This document shows positions 36,366 to 47,858 of a stretch of 64,000 bases of DNA, one piece after another. The DNA is from Rheinheimera hassiensis (GTDB lineage: Bacteria; Pseudomonadota; Gammaproteobacteria; Enterobacterales; Alteromonadaceae), in assembly GCF_022436675.1 (NCBI RefSeq), contig NZ_JAKUJZ010000008.1, forward strand, positions 1 to 64,000, read 5' to 3'. The translations under genes were made by a program, and so were the position numbers. The first letter of the stretch is position 1. Every line of letters starts with the position of its first letter. The notes beneath the pieces were generated by a model. The model did not search any database and was not told the DNA's origin. It was given only the letters and a program-made list of their open reading frames with translations.

Positions 36366-37398
36366 GGCTCACTCCAGCAAATAGTCCTGCGGTTTCCGGC
36401 TTGCCAAAGCGCACATTTGCCGCCTGCATCGCCTGCGCTGCCGCACCTTTTAATAAATTATCAATCGCCGACACCACTACCAGTTGTTCACCATCCTGCT
36501 GCCAGTGAATGTCGCAATACGGCGTACCGGCGACATCAGCCACATTCGGCGAATGCGCAACTAACCGCGCTAACGGTTTACCGCTATAGGCGTTAGTGAA
36601 GGCAGCACTTACCTGCTCAGCTGTAACGCCTGCTTTTAGCGTTACTACGCTGGTGGCCAGAATACCGCGCTTAAAGTTACCTAAATGTGGTATAAATACC
36701 ACTTTTCGGCCAAGGTTTTGCTCTATTTCCGGCCGGTGGCGGTGTTTAAAAAAGCCATAAGCATTTAAGCCGACTTCACAAAATGAGGTGCTAAGCGCGG
36801 CCTTACGGCCTGCACCGGAAACACCGCTGGTAGCGTTGATTACAGGAATACAGTTATCTGCCACCAAACCGGCTTTAATCAACGGCAACAGCGCTAAAGT
36901 ACAGGCGGTTGGATAACAGCCAGGCACAGAAATTAACCGCGGTAATGGCGTGCTCTGCCATTCCATTAAGGAATAAACCGCTTCCGCTAACAGCTCAGGA
37001 TGCTGATGCTCATAACCATAATACTGCGGATACAGCTGTGGCTGCTTTAACCGGAAAGCACCGGATAAATCCACCACATCGATACCTTGCGCTAGCAATA
37101 GCGGCGTTACGGCTTCGCTGGCTTCATGCGGCAGAGCTAAAAAAGCCACATCAATTTTACCGTTTAAGCCTGTAGCCAGCTCATCCGTCCATGGTTGAAC
37201 CATAATATCCAACTGCTGTTTATAACGCGGATACAAAGAAGAAAACGGCTCTGCACTGCGCCCGGCAGAAGCATAGGCACCACACAGTTCAAAATAGGGA
37301 TTGCGCGCTAAAATCACTGCCAGTTCAGCACCGCTATAACCGGCAGCACCTAATACAATGCTGCGTACTAAAGAAGAAGATTTGTCAGTTGATAACAT
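36358..37398 (-). CDS. argC: N-acetyl-gamma-glutamyl-phosphate reductase
   Basis: Third step of arginine synthesis, 346 residues. Start ATG at 37398 (MLSTDK): the longer frame from a TTG at 37482 would begin inside the -35 box and is rejected. NADP fold GAAGYSGAELAVIL, catalytic Cys in SVPGCYPTA and HLGNFKRGIL are present. First gene of argCBFGH; the argE gene that lies divergently upstream in Vibrio and Shewanella is not here. Confidence 0.95.
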   Translation of the reverse strand: MLSTDKSSSLVRSIVLGAAGYSGAELAVILARNPYFELCGAYASAGRSAEPFSSLYPRYKQQLDIMVQPWTDELATGLNGKIDVAFLALPHEASEAVTPLLLAQGIDVVDLSGAFRLKQPQLYPQYYGYEHQHPELLAEAVYSLMEWQSTPLPRLISVPGCYPTACTLALLPLIKAGLVADNCIPVINATSGVSGAGRKAALSTSFCEVGLNAYGFFKHRHRPEIEQNLGRKVVFIPHLGNFKRGILATSVVTLKAGVTAEQVSAAFTNAYSGKPLARLVAHSPNVADVAGTPYCDIHWQQDGEQLVVVSAIDNLLKGAAAQAMQAANVRFGKPETAGLFAGVSHE

Positions 37399-37453
37399 CG
37401 GATACGGCTCTCGAACAGTAAATAACGTATAGGTATAGCACGAAACAGCCGCT

Positions 37454-37482
37454 AGTGTAGAACGGTCGCCATGCAGTTTCAA
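37454..37482 (-). promoter_or_regulatory. sigma-70 promoter of argCBFGH
   Basis: On the minus strand a -35 TTGAAA (37482-37477) and a -10 TACACT (37459-37454) are separated by exactly 17 bases. Transcription would start near 37447, leaving about 50 bases before the argC ATG. Confidence 0.8.
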
Positions 37483-37518
37483 GAATTATTATTCTGTTTT
37501 TGTGAATTTTTATACAAA
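37480..37518 (-). promoter_or_regulatory. argR box: tandem ArgR boxes
   Basis: Two 18-bp boxes, TTTGTATAAAAATTCACA (37518-37501) and ACAGAATAATAATTCTTG (37497-37480), match the ARG box core TGAATWWWWATTCA with one to two changes each and are separated by exactly 3 bases, the canonical hexamer spacing. The proximal box touches the -35 element, as expected for arginine repression. Confidence 0.88.
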
Positions 37519-37538
37519 ACAGTTCATGGTAATAATGT

Positions 37539-40529
37539 CTAAACAGCAACATCTACCCTGTTACGGCCATTTTGCTTTGCCCGGTACAACGCACTGTCAG
37601 AACGTGACAATAACTTATCATAGTGCGCTTCTCCGGCAAACTCAGCAATGCCCATACTCACTGTAATACGCAGGTTTGCTGCAAAAACTGCACAGTCAAT
37701 CTGCATAATCGCCTGGCGCATACGTTCGCAAATATCCTGCGCCACCTTTACTGTGGTATTAGGCAGCAATATGGCAAACTCTTCCCCACCCCAACGCGCT
37801 ACGGTATCGTCAGCCCGGCATTGGCTGCTAATTTCAGCGGCCACCAGCTTGAGTATTTCATCGCCAATACTGTGGCTGTAACTGTCGTTTACCTGTTTAA
37901 AATGATCGATATCCAACAGTACCAGGCAAAGTGGCAAATTATTACGCCGTGAGCGCGCGCACTCACGCGCCAGTGCTTCATCAAACGCCCGCCGGTTCGC
38001 CAGCCCCGTTAACGCATCACGCCGAGCCTGCTGTTCAAATTTTTCGGCCTGGCGTTTTAATTGTACCAGCAGCGCAGAGCGCTCCTGATCTATCGCTTTT
38101 AAATGATCGGCCTGCTGCTGTAATTCAACGGTTTTTTCCGCTACCTGCCAACGTAATAATTCCTCACGCCGGCGCAATACATTCAGCCGTAAGCGCAACA
38201 TTACCAGGCCCAGTACCGTTACTAAACCAGCAATCCCCAGCCAGAAACCCGGCCTTTGCCAGATGTAAGGGAAAATGGTAAAACTTAAGCTGGCTTCGTG
38301 TTCACTCCATCCCCCTTGCGGATAAGCTGCACTCACTAAAAAGCGGTATTCACCTGGTGGCAGATTGGTGTATTCAGCTATGTTTTGTGAACCCCGCTCC
38401 ACCCAGTCAGAATCAAACCCCTGCAATCTGGTACGATATTGAATACGCTGCGGCATAACAAAACCCAAACCGGCAAAAGCAAACTCCAGCCGGTTAACCC
38501 CCGCAGCTAACTGAATTGAAGAGGTTAACTGCCTTTCAGTGCCATTAACTTTCAGGCTTTCGATCACTATCGGCGGAATATTTGCCGCAAAGCGTTTTAA
38601 CACCTGAGGCTGCACCATACTGGCGCCTTTGGAGGTAGCAAACCAGACAGCACCATCCTGTGCCAATGTAGCGGCGGGCATAGAACCTCCATTGGCCTGA
38701 GCACTTTGCATGCCATCACCTTCACCAAATAACTCATAGTCAAGTTGATGCCGCTCACCACTTAGTACTGCAGCAATATGCTCTCGTTCCAGCCGTAGTA
38801 TGCCCCTGTTACTGCTGATCCATAGGTGCTGTTGTCTGTCGATCACCACCTGAAATAACTTATCAAACGGCAAACCGACATTTCGGCCCAACATTTTTAA
38901 CTCGCCGCTGCTCAATGAGTAGTGAACCAGGCCGCGGTCGGTTGTCATCCAAATAGCATCAGCACCGGTATCCAATGCAAAACCAAAAGCGTATTCCGCC
39001 CCGTCCAGATTGCTGAAATCAACCGGCATTATGCTGCCATCTGGCTGCATAATAGCCACACCAGCCCCGGTACCAATAAACAACCTGCCATCGCTGTGCT
39101 GGTACAACGCCATAATAAACGGTGCCGGTAATCCCTCTTTGGTGGTAAAGTTTTTGATGCCGTCAGTGCCGACATAGTTAAGCCCCTGCGCTGTTCCTAC
39201 CCAGAGCCCGCCGTCTTTTGCCGCTAACAGCGCACGGATTTCATTCGCCAACAAACCACTTTGCCGATCCAGCCGCCGGACAATTTTACCGTCCTGCCAC
39301 AGCAGCACGCCGTCGGTGTAGGTACCAATCCACACCGAGCCATCTGTAGCCTCGGCCAGGCTTAATACCGACTGGCCGCGGCTGGCAGCAGACAAATCGA
39401 GTGTTTTTAGCTGCCGCCCGGCCAACCGGCTAACGCCCTGGCTGCTGCCAATCCAAACTGAGCCATCGCTGTGCGCCATTACACTGCGCACATAGTCACC
39501 GGCAAGCCCAAGTTCGGCGGTGTAAGTAATAAAAGGTGCGTCACGTAAACGGAATAAACCACCGTTAGTGCCTACCCACACGCTTTGCTCGCGATCCAGA
39601 TACAACGATAAAATACGGTTATTTGGCAAGCCACCGGCGATAGTTAGTTGCTCCAGCCCCAATTCACTGTAACGCAGCAAACCACGGTCGGTAGTGCCAA
39701 TCCAGATTTGTTCATTGCTTAACAACAATGATGAAACCGGTAAATCGGCTAAGGCATCATCGAGCAATGCACTTTGACCATTTTGCCAACTGAATAAACC
39801 ACGCTCGGTTCCTGCCAACACTTTGTCGTTATACTGAGCTAACACAAATACCGGCACGGCAGGCAGATCTTTTACTACCACTATTTGCGGCTCTGGCTGT
39901 GTTGTATCCAGCCAGGCCAGACCACGGCCGGACCCCATCCACAGCCGGCCATTACTATCAACCATTAAGCTGTGTACAACATTACTGGGTAAACCATCAG
40001 CCTGGGTATATTGCTTGCGGCTGCCATCCGGTGCCTGGCGGAACAAACCTTCCCCCTCGCTGGCCAGCCAGAACATGCCGTGCTTGTCTTCAACTACGGC
40101 ATTTAGTAAAACATTAAACGCTGGCCAGCTTTGCCAGCTGTTATCCACACGCCGGGTAAAACCGCCGCGCGCCCCCACTACCAACAGGTTGCCCGCATTA
40201 TCTTTACGCAGCGCTCTGATACCGGAATCAGGCAGGCCTGTCAGCGGCCCACGGCCTAAAATACTAAACTCCCTGCCATTAAAGCGGGCAATACCTTCCC
40301 AGGTGGCTATCCAAAGATAACCGTCTTCGCTTTGGCTGATACTGTTTATGGTGTTGTGCGGCAGGCCGTCGCTGGTGGTCCAGCTTTCCTGAAAATAATT
40401 GCTTAATTTGGCCGGGCTGGCACTGGCAAAAAGGCTTGCGCAGCTGCACAACAACATCAGCAGTGCCAGCCAGCTATGGCGCATTAATGAGTGTCTGGCA
40501 ACACAGCGCCAGCTGAGAACTTCAGACAT
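37539..40529 (-). CDS. periplasmic propeller sensor diguanylate cyclase
   Basis: Membrane-bound c-di-GMP synthase of 996 residues. An N-terminal signal/anchor (about 16-40) leads into a large two-component-regulator-type beta propeller (about 45-690; repeats of the form GxLWIGTxxGL) and a Y_Y_Y domain. One membrane helix (about 760-785), a coiled coil and a C-terminal GGDEF domain follow. The active site is intact (GGEEF near 912) and an inhibitory RxxD site (RADD) lies five residues before it. It should sense a periplasmic, possibly carbohydrate-type, signal; ligand unknown. It sits between met and arg operons with no terminator before the arg promoter. Confidence 0.9.
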   Translation of the reverse strand: MSEVLSWRCVARHSLMRHSWLALLMLLCSCASLFASASPAKLSNYFQESWTTSDGLPHNTINSISQSEDGYLWIATWEGIARFNGREFSILGRGPLTGLPDSGIRALRKDNAGNLLVVGARGGFTRRVDNSWQSWPAFNVLLNAVVEDKHGMFWLASEGEGLFRQAPDGSRKQYTQADGLPSNVVHSLMVDSNGRLWMGSGRGLAWLDTTQPEPQIVVVKDLPAVPVFVLAQYNDKVLAGTERGLFSWQNGQSALLDDALADLPVSSLLLSNEQIWIGTTDRGLLRYSELGLEQLTIAGGLPNNRILSLYLDREQSVWVGTNGGLFRLRDAPFITYTAELGLAGDYVRSVMAHSDGSVWIGSSQGVSRLAGRQLKTLDLSAASRGQSVLSLAEATDGSVWIGTYTDGVLLWQDGKIVRRLDRQSGLLANEIRALLAAKDGGLWVGTAQGLNYVGTDGIKNFTTKEGLPAPFIMALYQHSDGRLFIGTGAGVAIMQPDGSIMPVDFSNLDGAEYAFGFALDTGADAIWMTTDRGLVHYSLSSGELKMLGRNVGLPFDKLFQVVIDRQQHLWISSNRGILRLEREHIAAVLSGERHQLDYELFGEGDGMQSAQANGGSMPAATLAQDGAVWFATSKGASMVQPQVLKRFAANIPPIVIESLKVNGTERQLTSSIQLAAGVNRLEFAFAGLGFVMPQRIQYRTRLQGFDSDWVERGSQNIAEYTNLPPGEYRFLVSAAYPQGGWSEHEASLSFTIFPYIWQRPGFWLGIAGLVTVLGLVMLRLRLNVLRRREELLRWQVAEKTVELQQQADHLKAIDQERSALLVQLKRQAEKFEQQARRDALTGLANRRAFDEALARECARSRRNNLPLCLVLLDIDHFKQVNDSYSHSIGDEILKLVAAEISSQCRADDTVARWGGEEFAILLPNTTVKVAQDICERMRQAIMQIDCAVFAANLRITVSMGIAEFAGEAHYDKLLSRSDSALYRAKQNGRNRVDVAV

Positions 40530-40633
40530 TACTACTCATCCCTGTTCATTAAGCAATTGCTAAAGCAATAATGCTGCTCAGGTTACCCCAATTTTCAGAT
40601 GGCGCCAACCCGGCAACAGTCCATTTGTTAATG

Positions 40634-40657
40634 AAAAAAGCCCGCTTAATCACGGGC
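40634..40657 (-). terminator. metF operon terminator
   Basis: On the minus strand GCCCG / CGGGC with an 8-base loop is followed by a run of six T. It lies 20 bases past the metF stop codon. Confidence 0.8.
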
Positions 40658-40676
40658 ACAGGTGTGTCAGAGCAGG

Positions 40677-43992
<3,316 letters not shown>

Positions 43993-44014
43993 TATGTATT
44001 ACCAAAAGCATGTC

Positions 44015-45289
44015 TTACCAAAAAGCGCTGAGTGCCGGGTTAAGCCGGAACTGCTGCTGTTGCTGTTCATTCTGTTGCTTTAACCTGTCAGTCTGCTGGT
44101 TAAGTTGTTGCTGATGGTTCTGCTGATTATGTTGCGCCACAGCGTTAAAGGCCTGTTGTAGATCGGCCAGTAAATCATCAACGTTTTCAATACCTACCGA
44201 CAGACGGATTAACGTTGCGCCGATACCGGCAGTTCTCTGTGCGGCGGCATCCATTGATGCATGCGTCATCGTTCCCGGATGGCACACCAGACTTTCAATA
44301 CCCCCCAATGACTGGGCTAGGGTAAATAAACGCAGGGCAGAGAAAAACACCGGCAGTAAGGCTTCGTCAGCGGCCAAATCAAAACTGCACATCGCACCAA
44401 AGCCGCTTTGCTGAGCTTTAGCAATAGCGTGACCCGGATGCTGCGGCAGCCCAGGGTAATACACTTTAGCCACCAGTGGCTGCTTTGCCAGAAAATCGAC
44501 TACCCGTGCAGTATTATCCTGCTGCAAACGCAACCGTGGTTCCAATGTACGCAGACCGCGCAGCGTCATATAGCTGTCGAAGGGGGCGCCGGTAATACCC
44601 AGGCAGTTGGCCCACCACTTTAATTCATCACCCAGTTGCTGCGATTTTGCAATCAATACACCACCGACAATGTCGCTGTGACCGTTAATATATTTGGTGG
44701 TGGAATGCACTACAATATCGGCACCCAGCGCCAGAGGTTGCTGCAATACCGGCGATAAAAAGGTGTTATCCACCACCACCAGTGCTTGTAATACTTTGGC
44801 TAAATCACATACTGCGCGCACATCAGTAATTTGCAATAACGGGTTAGACGGCGTTTCCAGCCAGATCATTTTCGGTTTAACAGCCCGGATTTGCTCTGCC
44901 CAGCCAGTTTGTTGAAAATTTACCACCAGCAGGTTAAAAGCCCGCTTACGCTGTGCCAGGTTAACAAACAACCGGTAACTACCGCCGTAGCAGTCATGCG
45001 GGATCACCAGCGTATCATCCGGAGTCAGCAGTTGCAGTGCCAGCAAGCAGGCAGACATGCCGGTGCTGGTCACTATGGCTTTTACCCCACCTTCGAGCTC
45101 AGCCAGCGTTTCGGCCAGTAAATCCCGCGTCGGGTTATTCGAGCGTGAATAATCGTACGGGCCGGGTTGTTTAAAAGCTTTTAATTCATAAGTTGAGGTT
45201 AAATACAGCGGTGGTGTAACCGCTGCATGAGCAGAGTCCTGAGCGATACCGGCCCGGGCAGCGATAGTCGCGGCGTGGCGCTTTGACAT
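44015..45289 (-). CDS. metB: cystathionine gamma-synthase with glutamine-rich tail
   Basis: PLP enzyme joining O-succinylhomoserine and cysteine. Start ATG at 45289 has an AGG site 6 bases away; an ATG four codons upstream lacks one. PLP Lys is in HSTTKYINGHSDIVGG. At 424 residues it is about 40 longer than E. coli MetB; the extra C-terminus (about 385-420) is a Gln/Asn-rich tract with repeated QQ. First gene of metBLF and preceded by Met boxes. A cystathionine beta-lyase is less likely in this position. Confidence 0.93.
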   Translation of the reverse strand: MSKRHAATIAARAGIAQDSAHAAVTPPLYLTSTYELKAFKQPGPYDYSRSNNPTRDLLAETLAELEGGVKAIVTSTGMSACLLALQLLTPDDTLVIPHDCYGGSYRLFVNLAQRKRAFNLLVVNFQQTGWAEQIRAVKPKMIWLETPSNPLLQITDVRAVCDLAKVLQALVVVDNTFLSPVLQQPLALGADIVVHSTTKYINGHSDIVGGVLIAKSQQLGDELKWWANCLGITGAPFDSYMTLRGLRTLEPRLRLQQDNTARVVDFLAKQPLVAKVYYPGLPQHPGHAIAKAQQSGFGAMCSFDLAADEALLPVFFSALRLFTLAQSLGGIESLVCHPGTMTHASMDAAAQRTAGIGATLIRLSVGIENVDDLLADLQQAFNAVAQHNQQNHQQQLNQQTDRLKQQNEQQQQQFRLNPALSAFW

Positions 45290-45303
45290 GGGAAACCTCA
45301 TTT

Positions 45304-45365
45304 AGATGTTTAGACGTCTAAAAGTATAATGATAGAAATAAAGATGTCAAACCATTTAGCCGTCT
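45304..45365. promoter_or_regulatory. met box: MetJ operator (two clusters of Met boxes)
   Basis: Tandem 8-mers related to AGACGTCT: AGATGTTT, AGACGTCT (perfect) and AAAAGTAT at 45304-45327, then AGATGTCA, AACCATTT and AGCCGTCT at 45342-45365. They fill the gap between divergent metB and metJ and should let MetJ repress metBLF and itself. Confidence 0.92.
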
Positions 45366-45470
45366 ATAATCATTATTTGTTGTACACTATTTGACTGCGC
45401 GGCATAACAAGATAGAATTTCGCCACTTGCGTAAAGCAATACAACATAATGACTAATACAAGGTAACCAT

Positions 45471-45806
45471 ATGGCTAAGTGGAATGGGGAATATATTCAC
45501 CCGTACGCGGAACACGGTAAAAAATCAGAACTCGTAAAAAAAATCACCGTATCTATTCCGCTGAACGTATTAAAAGTGCTGACAGATGAGCGCACCCGCC
45601 GCCAGGTAAACAACCTGCGACATGCAACCAACAGTGAATTATTATGCGAAGCGTTTCTGCATGCATTTACCGGCCAGCCACTGCCAGCCGATGAAGATTT
45701 ACGTAAAGACAACCCGCACCAGATCCCAACAGAAGTACGGCAGATCTTAACCAGCATGGGCAAACCCATCCCGGTTATTATTGAAGCTGACAGCGACGAA
45801 GAATAA
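45471..45806 (+). CDS. metJ: methionine repressor
   Basis: Ribbon-helix-helix repressor using S-adenosylmethionine as corepressor, 111 residues. The DNA-binding strand KKITVSIP and helices with [22 protein letters not shown] match E. coli MetJ closely. A strong AAGGTAA site precedes the ATG. It is divergent from metB, with the Met boxes between them. Confidence 0.97.
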   Translation: MAKWNGEYIHPYAEHGKKSELVKKITVSIPLNVLKVLTDERTRRQVNNLRHATNSELLCEAFLHAFTGQPLPADEDLRKDNPHQIPTEVRQILTSMGKPIPVIIEADSDEE

Positions 45807-45807
45807 C

Positions 45808-45843
45808 AAATAAAACACCCGCCAGTTGGCGGGTGTTTTATTT
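45808..45843. terminator. bidirectional terminator after metJ
   Basis: A 16-bp perfect stem (AAATAAAACACCCGCC and its complement, loop AGTT) begins one base past the metJ stop. A and T flanks allow use from either side, although maeB on the other strand stops about 50 bases away. Confidence 0.93.
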
Positions 45844-45892
45844 CTGCAGCATGTTAACTGCGCTGGTTAGCTATGGCAGTTAACGATAGCAA

Positions 45893-47134
45893 TTAACTAT
45901 AGTAGTGATCCGGCAACGGTAACCTTGCCACCCCAGATGCAACCGCAGCTTGCGCAACCGCCAGAGCGACACGCGGCAACAGGCGCGGATCCATAGGTTT
46001 GGGAATAATATAGGTTTTACCAAAACTAAGCTGGTCAACCTTAGCGGCAGTTAACACTTCCGGCGGCACAGCCTCTTTCGCAATAGCCCGAATCGCATTT
46101 ACCGCCGCCAGCTTCATTTCATCGTTAATAACACTGGCGCGTACATCTAAAGCACCACGGAAAATAAACGGAAAACACAGCACGTTATTTACCTGGTTCG
46201 GATAATCTGAACGGCCGGTAGCCATAATAATATCGTCGCGCATCGCATGGGCCAGCTCAGGCTTAATTTCCGGATCCGGATTCGAGCAGGCAAAAATAAC
46301 AGGCTTGTCGGCCATCAGCTTCAACGCCTCTGGCGGCAATACGTCCGGGCCAGATACCCCGACAAATACATCAGCACCGTTTAATGCATCTTCTAATGTG
46401 CGTTTATCAGTATTGTTGGCAAACAGCAGCTTGTACTGGTTTAGGTCATCACGGCGGGTGTGAATAACACCTTTAGTATCCAGCATATAAATATGTTCGC
46501 GCTGTGCACCGCATTTAATCAGCAGTTCCATACAGGCAATAGCTGCTGCGCCGGCGCCCATACAGACAATAATCGCGTTTTTTATATCTTTACCCTGAAT
46601 TTCCAGTGCGTTTAACATGCCAGCAGCTGTCACAATAGCAGTACCGTGCTGATCGTCATGAAATACCGGAATTTTACAGCGTTTAATCAGCTCTTTTTCA
46701 ATTTCAAAGCACTCCGGCGCTTTGATATCCTCAAGGTTTATGCCGCCAAAGGTGTCGGCAATATTGGCGACGGTATTAATAAACTCTTCTGTGGTGCGGT
46801 GTGTTACTTCAATATCAATCGAATCAAGGTTAGCAAAACGCTTAAACAGCAGTGCCTTACCTTCCATTACCGGCTTCGAGGCCATAGGCCCTAAATTACC
46901 CAGGCCTAAAATAGCCGTGCCATTAGTTATTACAGCCACCAAATTGCCTTTGGCGGTGTACTTGTACACATTGTCGATATCAGCGGCTATTTCGCGTACC
47001 GGCTCAGCCACACCGGGGCTGTAGGCCAGAGCCAGATCAGTAACGGTTTCGGCCGGTTTGCTGATCTCAATACTGATTTTGCCGGGTTTGGGTTCTGCGT
47101 GGTAACGCAGTGCTTGTTCTCTGAAATCTGACAT
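45893..47134 (-). CDS. maeB: malic enzyme, short form
   Basis: Oxidative decarboxylation of malate to pyruvate; 413 residues. It contains the whole malic-enzyme core: LAYSPGVAEPVREI, GNLVAVITNGTAILGLGNLGP, the metal-binding HDDQHGTAIV and the NAD(P) fold VCMGAGAAAIACMELL. The phosphotransacetylase-like C-terminal half found in E. coli MaeB is absent, so this is the stand-alone type. Cofactor choice is not certain. Two palindromic sites upstream suggest specific control. Confidence 0.9.
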   Translation of the reverse strand: MSDFREQALRYHAEPKPGKISIEISKPAETVTDLALAYSPGVAEPVREIAADIDNVYKYTAKGNLVAVITNGTAILGLGNLGPMASKPVMEGKALLFKRFANLDSIDIEVTHRTTEEFINTVANIADTFGGINLEDIKAPECFEIEKELIKRCKIPVFHDDQHGTAIVTAAGMLNALEIQGKDIKNAIIVCMGAGAAAIACMELLIKCGAQREHIYMLDTKGVIHTRRDDLNQYKLLFANNTDKRTLEDALNGADVFVGVSGPDVLPPEALKLMADKPVIFACSNPDPEIKPELAHAMRDDIIMATGRSDYPNQVNNVLCFPFIFRGALDVRASVINDEMKLAAVNAIRAIAKEAVPPEVLTAAKVDQLSFGKTYIIPKPMDPRLLPRVALAVAQAAVASGVARLPLPDHYYS

Positions 47135-47166
47135 CTGTTTATCCTGCCGTTTGTTGTAGGGCTTAG

Positions 47167-47192
47167 CGTAAAGTTATTGTTATACAGTTACG
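47167..47192. promoter_or_regulatory. candidate operator, proximal, before maeB
   Basis: An imperfect palindrome beginning CGTAA and ending TTACG, with TTGTTATA at its centre, lies 33 bp upstream of the maeB start codon. It shares its ends and core with the larger palindrome at 47301. Confidence 0.4.
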
Positions 47193-47300
47193 TCTGAGGG
47201 AGGCTTATTCTAAAGAGCTGCCAGCGGTAAGAGAACCCTAATCAGTCTGATCGTACCAGCGCAAAATGGTTTCTCTGGCTATACCACTTTAGTCGCACCC

Positions 47301-47322
47301 CGTAGTTGTTATAACAATTACG
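47301..47322. promoter_or_regulatory. 22-bp near-perfect palindrome before maeB
   Basis: Symmetric site with core TTGTTATAACAA (47306-47317) and CGTA/TACG arms; only one base pair breaks symmetry. It sits in the 306-bp gap between maeB and rpmE, 167 bp from the maeB ATG. The form (TTGT..ACAA) is typical of GntR-type operators, but no regulator is identified. Confidence 0.55.
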
Positions 47323-47390
47323 ACAGCCAAACGACATTTCTTTTAGCAATATTGAATATAAATTCCTCATCTGACACAAATTGCAGGCAC

Positions 47391-47417
47391 AAAAAAAGCA
47401 CCCGCAGGTGCTTTTTT
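47391..47417. terminator. rpmE terminator
   Basis: Stem GCACC / GGTGC with loop CGCA is flanked by a seven-A run and a six-T run, so it is active on the minus strand 24 bases past the rpmE stop. Confidence 0.85.
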
Positions 47418-47440
47418 CTGTTTTGCTGTAACAGAACCGA

Positions 47441-47653
47441 TTAACGGTTGCCCAGTACAGAGAAACGTTTTTTGAAGCGATCTACACGGCCGCCTACGTC
47501 TAACACTTTTTGCTTACCGGTATAAAACGGGTGGCAAGCTGAGCAAACGTCCAGGTGGATGTCTTTGCACAGTGCTGATTTAGTTTTGAATGCATTACCG
47601 CAAGTACAAGTTGCAGTAATCTCTTTATATTCTGGGTGAATACCTGGCTTCAT
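47441..47653 (-). CDS. rpmE: ribosomal protein L31 (zinc-binding form)
   Basis: 70-residue large-subunit protein. All four zinc ligands are present (Cys16, Cys18, Cys37, Cys40), marking the C+ primary form used under zinc-sufficient conditions. A strong GAGGTAA site precedes the ATG. It is divergent from priA, the standard order in gammaproteobacteria. Confidence 0.97.
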   Translation of the reverse strand: MKPGIHPEYKEITATCTCGNAFKTKSALCKDIHLDVCSACHPFYTGKQKVLDVGGRVDRFKKRFSVLGNR

Positions 47654-47858
47654 GGGTTACCTCGTTAGGCCGTATCGCTATCTGGTCAAATTTGTTGCCA
47701 GACACCATACGTAATTACAGTTAATTAAGGGCGCGTAGCTTAATAGATAGCCACAAAAGTTGCAACAGCTTATGCACCGGTGCAATAAATTTTGTTTTAC
47801 TTGGCATTTAACCGGGCTGTCCTTACACTTGAAGGCTGCTTTTTAACAGGACCCTGTT

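Noticed and set aside
36358-37482. Longer argC frame from TTG at 37482
   Set aside because: The TTG is part of the -35 hexamer and the frame crosses the predicted transcription start.
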